Below, in pieces: positions 7,632-10,837 of a DNA stretch of 10,837 nucleotides. The translations under genes were made by a program, and so were the position numbers. Within the stretch, counting starts at the first letter, position 1. Each line of letters begins with the position of its first letter. Source of the DNA: Flavobacteriaceae bacterium. GTDB lineage: Bacteria > Bacteroidota > Bacteroidia > Flavobacteriales > Flavobacteriaceae. Location: NCBI GenBank assembly GCA_030613745.1, contig JAUWLK010000069.1, positions 1 to 10,837 of the forward strand, written 5' to 3'. Under the pieces are notes generated by a model that was not told where the DNA came from, did no database searches, and saw only the letters and a list, made by a program, of their open reading frames with translations.

Positions 7632-9782
7632 ATGGAAAAAGAACAATTTTATTACGACAACAAGATTGTAAAACTTTTTTTCATTGCTACAATTGTTTGG
7701 GGTATTGTAGGAATGACTGTCGGGCTTATGGTTGCCTTTCTATTCAATTTCCCAAATTATATGGAGGGAATTCCATGGTTAAGTTTTGGTAGATTAAGAC
7801 CTTTACATACAAATGCGGTAATTTTCGCTTTTGTAGGTAATGGCTTTTTTGTAGGAATGTATTACTCGATGCAACGACTTCTTAAAACTAGAATGTTTAG
7901 TGATACTTTGAGTAAAATACATTTTTGGGGATGGCAATTAATAATTGTTGCTGCTGCAATTACTTTACCTTTAGGATTTACCTCTTCAAAAGAATATGCT
8001 GAATTAGAATGGCCAATTGATATTGCTATTACAATTATTTGGGTAATTATGGGTATCAATATGATTGGTACTCTTATAAAAAGACGTCAACGTCATATTT
8101 ATGTAGCAATTTGGTTTTATATAGCAACATTTGTAACAATAGCTGTATTACATATTTTTAATAATTTAGAAATACCTGTATCTGCATTTAAGAGTTATTC
8201 AGTCTATGCAGGTGTTCAAGATGCTTTAGTTCAATGGTGGTACGGACATAATGCCGTAGCATTTTTCTTAACCACTCCTATGCTTGGTTTAATGTATTAT
8301 TTTGTGCCAAAAGCAGCTAACAGACCTGTTTATTCCTATAGATTATCTATAATTCACTTTTGGACTTTAATATTTATTTATATATGGGCAGGCCCTCACC
8401 ATTTATTATATACCGCTTTACCTGAGTGGGCTCAAAACTTAGGTACTGTATTCTCAATAATGTTAATATTCCCTTCTTGGGGTGGTATGATCAATGGTTT
8501 ATTAACCCTACGAGGTGCTTGGGATAAAGTGAGAGAAGATCCTATTTTAAAATTCTTTGTTGTTGCAATAACTGGATATGGTATGACAACATTTGAAGGT
8601 CCAATGCTTTCATTTAAAAATTTAAATGCAATAGGTCACTATACAGATTGGATTATAGCACACGTACATATTGGTACATTAGCTTGGAATGGGTTTATCA
8701 TTGCTGGAATGTTATATTGGTTAGCAAAAAAATTATGGAAAACAGAATTGTATTCTACTAAATTAGCCAATATCCATTTCTGGGTTGGTACACTTGGTAT
8801 TTTATTTTATGCATTACCTCTTTATGTGGCCGGCTTTACACAAGCTGCTATGTGGAAACAGTTTAACCCAGATGGCACTTTAGTATATGGAAACTTCTTA
8901 GAAACTGTTACCCAAATTTTACCTATGTATGCTATGCGGGCTTTTGGTGGTACTTTATACCTTACAGGATTTATTATCATGGCTTATAACATTGTAAAAA
9001 CTGCTAAAGCTGGTAGTATTGTTAAAGATGAACTAGCTGAAGCTGTACCTTTAAAGAAAATTTCTGCCGCAAGAGTTGCAGGAGAGGGGTGGCATTCATG
9101 GTTAGAAAGACGTACAATTTTATTTACTATTTTAACTACAGTTGCAATTTTAATAGGTGGTGCAGTTGAAATTATACCATTACTTGTTATTGACTCAAAT
9201 ATACCAACTATTAGTTCTGTTAAACCTTATACCCCACTCGAATTAGAAGGGCGAGATATTTATATTCGTGAGGGTTGTAATAACTGTCACTCACAAATGA
9301 TTCGCCCGTTTAGATCAGAAGTTGAGCGTTATGGAGAATATTCAAAAGCAGGTGAATTTGTTTATGACCATCCATTCTTATGGGGTTCTCGTAGAACCGG
9401 TCCAGATGTACACCGTATAGGAGGAAAATATAACGATAACTGGCATTTTAATCATATGCTAGATCCTAGATTAACTTCCCCAGGTTCAATCATGCCTCAA
9501 TATCCATGGTTAATTAAAAATGATTTAGATATTTCACATACTGCTGACAAGTTAAGTGCTATGGTTATGCTAGGCGTACCTTATACACAACATGAATTAG
9601 ACAAAGCTGTATATCTCTTAAAAAATCAAGCTGCTGAAGTTGAGAAAAATTTAAGACAAGACCCTGAGTTTGTGAAAAATTATGGAGATGCCAATATGCA
9701 AGATAAAGAAATTGTTGCCTTAATTGCATACTTGCAAAGATTAGGCACTGATATTAAAGGAGAACAAACAGCTAAAAACTAA
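7632..9782 (+). CDS. ccoNO: cbb3-type cytochrome c oxidase, fused subunits I and II (CcoN-CcoO)
   Basis: Catalytic haem-copper oxidase subunit joined to the membrane-bound monohaem cytochrome c subunit, 716 residues in one frame. The CcoN part (about 1-480, 12 helices) keeps every ligand, one number below the Pseudomonas stutzeri numbering: His59 and His346 for low-spin haem b, His344 for haem b3, and His206, His256 and His257 for CuB. Tyr250 matches the cross-linked tyrosine and Glu322 (TFEGP) the conserved glutamate. IYIWAGPHHLLYTALP and HYTDWIIAHVHIG are diagnostic. A charged linker (about 455-485) leads to the CcoO part: one helix (about 495-518), then CNNCH (549-553) with haem c, and Met621 (GSIMPQYPWL) as the probable axial ligand. 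Fused CcoNO is frequent in Bacteroidota. There is no stop or start-like break at the junction. It lies in the ccoS-NO-Q-P operon, 4 bases before ccoQ. Confidence 0.96.
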   Translation: MEKEQFYYDNKIVKLFFIATIVWGIVGMTVGLMVAFLFNFPNYMEGIPWLSFGRLRPLHTNAVIFAFVGNGFFVGMYYSMQRLLKTRMFSDTLSKIHFWGWQLIIVAAAITLPLGFTSSKEYAELEWPIDIAITIIWVIMGINMIGTLIKRRQRHIYVAIWFYIATFVTIAVLHIFNNLEIPVSAFKSYSVYAGVQDALVQWWYGHNAVAFFLTTPMLGLMYYFVPKAANRPVYSYRLSIIHFWTLIFIYIWAGPHHLLYTALPEWAQNLGTVFSIMLIFPSWGGMINGLLTLRGAWDKVREDPILKFFVVAITGYGMTTFEGPMLSFKNLNAIGHYTDWIIAHVHIGTLAWNGFIIAGMLYWLAKKLWKTELYSTKLANIHFWVGTLGILFYALPLYVAGFTQAAMWKQFNPDGTLVYGNFLETVTQILPMYAMRAFGGTLYLTGFIIMAYNIVKTAKAGSIVKDELAEAVPLKKISAARVAGEGWHSWLERRTILFTILTTVAILIGGAVEIIPLLVIDSNIPTISSVKPYTPLELEGRDIYIREGCNNCHSQMIRPFRSEVERYGEYSKAGEFVYDHPFLWGSRRTGPDVHRIGGKYNDNWHFNHMLDPRLTSPGSIMPQYPWLIKNDLDISHTADKLSAMVMLGVPYTQHELDKAVYLLKNQAAEVEKNLRQDPEFVKNYGDANMQDKEIVALIAYLQRLGTDIKGEQTAKN

Positions 9783-9786
9783 TATT

Positions 9787-9978
9787 ATGCTAAGATATAT
9801 TAAACATCATTTAGATACAATTTCAGGTGTTGAAATTTATCCTATTATTTCACTTTTACTGTTTTTTATAGTATTTATTACTATGCTCATTTATGTATTT
9901 AAAATTCCTAAAAGCAGTATTGAAGAAATAAGTAATTTACCATTAGATAACGACTTAAAAAATAACACTCATGAATGA
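9787..9978 (+). CDS. ccoQ: cbb3-type oxidase small subunit CcoQ (FixQ)
   Basis: Single-span inner-membrane protein of 63 residues that in proteobacteria stabilises the cbb3 complex. A short basic N-terminus (MLRYIKHHLDTISGVEIYP) leads into one helix (about 18-38), then a polar acidic tail containing SNLPLDND, a pattern typical of CcoQ in this phylum. It starts 4 bases after the ccoNO stop. Its last codons overlap by 8 bases an ATG (9971) that opens the ccoP frame, an arrangement that suggests translational coupling. Sequence conservation in CcoQ is low, so the call rests on the family pattern plus its place between CcoNO and CcoP. Confidence 0.9.
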   Translation: MLRYIKHHLDTISGVEIYPIISLLLFFIVFITMLIYVFKIPKSSIEEISNLPLDNDLKNNTHE

Positions 9979-10036
9979 TAAAAAACAATTAAGTGGATGG
10001 CAACGATTTATAAAATCGATGACCAAAGCCAATTAG
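9971..10036 (+). other. ccoP: 5' segment of the ccoP frame, cut off by an in-frame TAG
   Basis: An ATG overlapping the ccoQ stop (ATGAATGA) opens 21 codons, MNDKKQLSGWQRFIKSMTKA then N, and ends at TAG (10034-10036). The same frame continues without another stop as LGKEEDV into the Met at 10058 and the rest of CcoP. A basic, amphipathic leader followed by an acidic stretch and then DHDYDGIKELDN resembles the cytoplasmic N-terminus of Bacteroidota CcoP, so this looks like the original start of ccoP with a nonsense change. A genuine short leader peptide that couples translation, or a sequencing error, would look the same. Confidence 0.6.
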
Positions 10037-10057
10037 TTAGGCAAAGAAGAAGATGTA

Positions 10058-10615
10058 ATGACAGACCATGATTACGATGGTATCAAAGAATTAGACAATG
10101 TTTTACCTCCTTGGTGGCTTTATGGTTTTTACATTACAATTGCAATAGGTGTTTTTTACTATGTTCAGGTATTTACAAACTCTGAAACTTACAGTCAAAA
10201 AAAGGAGTATGCTGCAGAAGTTGAACAAGGTAAAAAAGAAATTGAAGCATATAAAAAAGCACACCCTGAGTTGTATGATGATGCAAACCTTGTTGCATTA
10301 ACTGATCCGGCTGATATAGAAAAAGGTAAAGAATTATTTGCTACTAAAACATGTACAGCATGTCACTTAGCTGATGCAGGTGGTAGCATCGGACCTAACC
10401 TTACAGATGATAAATGGATTTTGGGTGGTGGTTTTAAAAATATTTATACTGTTATTTCTAAAGGCGGAAGACCTGATAAAGGTATGATTTCTTGGGAATC
10501 AACAATAAGCCAAAAAGAAAGACAACAATTGGCTAGTTATATAATATCTATACAAGGTACAACTCCTGCTAATCCAAAAGCACCAGAAGGAGATATTACT
10601 TGGAGCAAACAGTAG
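10058..10615 (+). CDS. ccoP: cbb3-type oxidase cytochrome c subunit III (CcoP/FixP), monohaem, possibly shortened at the N-terminus
   Basis: Membrane-anchored cytochrome c that passes electrons to CcoO/CcoN; the haem domain faces the periplasm. From the ATG at 10058 it has 185 residues: the family motif DHDYDGIKELDNVLPPWW (3-20), one transmembrane helix (about 20-38), a charged helical linker (about 45-70), and a single class I cytochrome c domain with CTACH (99-103). That domain also contains GSIGPNLTDDKWILGGG (109-125) and Met143 (GMISW) as the probable sixth haem ligand. It ends GTTPANPKAPEGDITWSKQ. Proteobacterial CcoP is dihaem; the single haem here matches what I recall of many Bacteroidota CcoP proteins. 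The frame extends upstream to 9971 but for a TAG at 10034. The start at 10058 is preceded by the purine-rich AAAGAAGAAGA, which may help re-initiation. The product looks functional, but the start is uncertain. A hairpin with T runs follows. Confidence 0.92.
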   Translation: MTDHDYDGIKELDNVLPPWWLYGFYITIAIGVFYYVQVFTNSETYSQKKEYAAEVEQGKKEIEAYKKAHPELYDDANLVALTDPADIEKGKELFATKTCTACHLADAGGSIGPNLTDDKWILGGGFKNIYTVISKGGRPDKGMISWESTISQKERQQLASYIISIQGTTPANPKAPEGDITWSKQ

Positions 10616-10630
10616 CTCTCACTATTTCTT

Positions 10631-10660
10631 ACAGTGAACCACTGTGTTTTTGATTTTTTT
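10631..10660 (+). terminator. Terminator-like hairpin after ccoP
   Basis: ACAGTG (10631-10636) pairs with CACTGT (10640-10645) around a 3-base loop and is followed by GTTTTTGATTTTTTT. The stem is only 6 bp, so it may be a partial terminator that lowers ccoG expression relative to ccoP rather than a full stop. Confidence 0.55.
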
Positions 10661-10671
10661 AGTTAGTAGTA

Positions 10672-10712
10672 GAAAAGGCTATTTTTGTTTGAAATGACAT
10701 TATAGCCTTTTC
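10672..10712 (+). promoter_or_regulatory. 11-bp stem-loop in the ccoG leader
   Basis: GAAAAGGCTAT (10672-10682) pairs perfectly with ATAGCCTTTTC (10702-10712) around a 19-base loop. The left arm and loop also contain TATTTTTG (10680-10687), which fits the -7 consensus TAnnTTTG, so the region could instead, or also, be a ccoG promoter. A second terminator is less likely because the bases that follow are AAAGTTTT rather than a T run. Confidence 0.45.
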
Positions 10713-10731
10713 AAAGTTTTAAAAAATAACC

Positions 10732-10749
10732 TAATGTCACTAATGTCAC
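10732..10749 (+). repeat. Tandem 9-bp repeat carrying two alternative ccoG start codons
   Basis: TAATGTCAC occurs twice in direct succession (10732-10740 and 10741-10749). Each copy supplies an ATG followed by a Ser codon in the same frame, so the repeat duplicates the translation start. Confidence 0.8.
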
Positions 10750-10837
10750 AAGAGAACGAAAATTTTAGAGATTCTATAGGAACAATTAAAGAAGATGGTA
10801 ATAGAAATGTTATTTTTCCTAAAAAACCAAAAGGTAG
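10734..10837 (+). CDS. ccoG: cbb3 oxidase accessory protein CcoG, N-terminal part (3' end outside the window)
   Basis: Only 34 codons are visible. The read-out, MSLMSQENENFRDSIGTI followed by KEDGNRNVIFPKKPKG, matches the conserved N-terminus of CcoG (RdxA/FixG-like) in Bacteroidota, where F-R-D-S-I-x-T-I is followed by an acidic/basic stretch and a W/V-I-x-P-K-K-P-x-G motif just before the first membrane helix. CcoG is a polyferredoxin-like membrane protein implicated in copper reduction during cbb3 assembly. The iron-sulfur motifs would lie beyond the window. Two in-frame ATGs (10734 and 10743) sit in a tandem TAATGTCAC repeat, so the start is ambiguous by three codons. It lies 118 bases after ccoP, a larger gap than elsewhere in the operon. 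Confidence 0.85.
   Translation, partial: MSLMSQENENFRDSIGTIKEDGNRNVIFPKKPKG

Noticed and set aside
10034..10036. TAG read through as an amino acid (recoding, pyrrolysine-like)
   Set aside because: Three genes in the window end normally with TAG, and no recoding element is visible. A nonsense change, a leader peptide or a base error are simpler.
1..10837. CRISPR array, tRNA/rRNA gene, insertion sequence, riboswitch
   Set aside because: No regularly spaced repeats, transposase frame, cloverleaf-like sequence or known aptamer core was seen. All long stretches are accounted for by the genes listed.

Overview
The window is AT-rich chromosomal DNA from a member of the Bacteroidota, most likely the class Flavobacteriia. 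The evidence is a SusC/FepA-like TonB-dependent receptor with flavobacterial style, a fused CcoN-CcoO oxidase subunit, a Crp/Fnr regulator divergent from ccoI, -7 promoter elements of the Bacteroidota TAnnTTTG type, and little use of Shine-Dalgarno sites. Genus cannot be fixed by eye.

Layout. Positions 1-2578 hold the 3' part of a TonB-dependent outer-membrane receptor gene (5' end outside the window), closed by a strong intrinsic terminator. Positions 2745-3980 hold rocD (ornithine aminotransferase), which ends at a hairpin that probably works in both directions. Positions 4140-4829 on the minus strand hold an Fnr-like regulator. From 4945 to the right edge, everything on the plus strand belongs to a cbb3-type cytochrome c oxidase locus: ccoI (copper P-type ATPase), ccoS (59 codons), the ccoNO fusion, ccoQ, ccoP, and the first 34 codons of ccoG. 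No gene-free stretch exceeds about 170 bases.

How the genes work together. CcoNO, CcoQ and CcoP are the structural parts of a high-affinity terminal oxidase. CcoI delivers copper, CcoS is needed to insert cofactors, and CcoG is a membrane ferredoxin-like assembly factor thought to act in copper reduction. The divergent Fnr-like protein is the obvious candidate oxygen or redox regulator. Two near-identical 14-bp FNR/CRP-geometry dyads (ATGAC-N4-ATCAT) sit exactly where it would act: between fnr and ccoI, and between ccoI and ccoS.

Most notable points. (1) The ccoP frame is open from an ATG overlapping the ccoQ stop (9971), but an in-frame TAG at 10034 separates the first 21 codons from the rest; an ATG at 10058 could rescue the membrane anchor and haem domain. 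(2) The paired dyads are followed by matching promoter-like sequence. (3) The Fnr-like protein keeps three of the four FNR iron-sulfur cysteine positions and has Asn at the fourth. (4) The ccoP-ccoG gap contains a terminator-like hairpin, an 11-bp stem, and a loop segment complementary to two tandem ccoG start sites. I found no wholly new system: this is a recognisable respiratory locus with unusual details.
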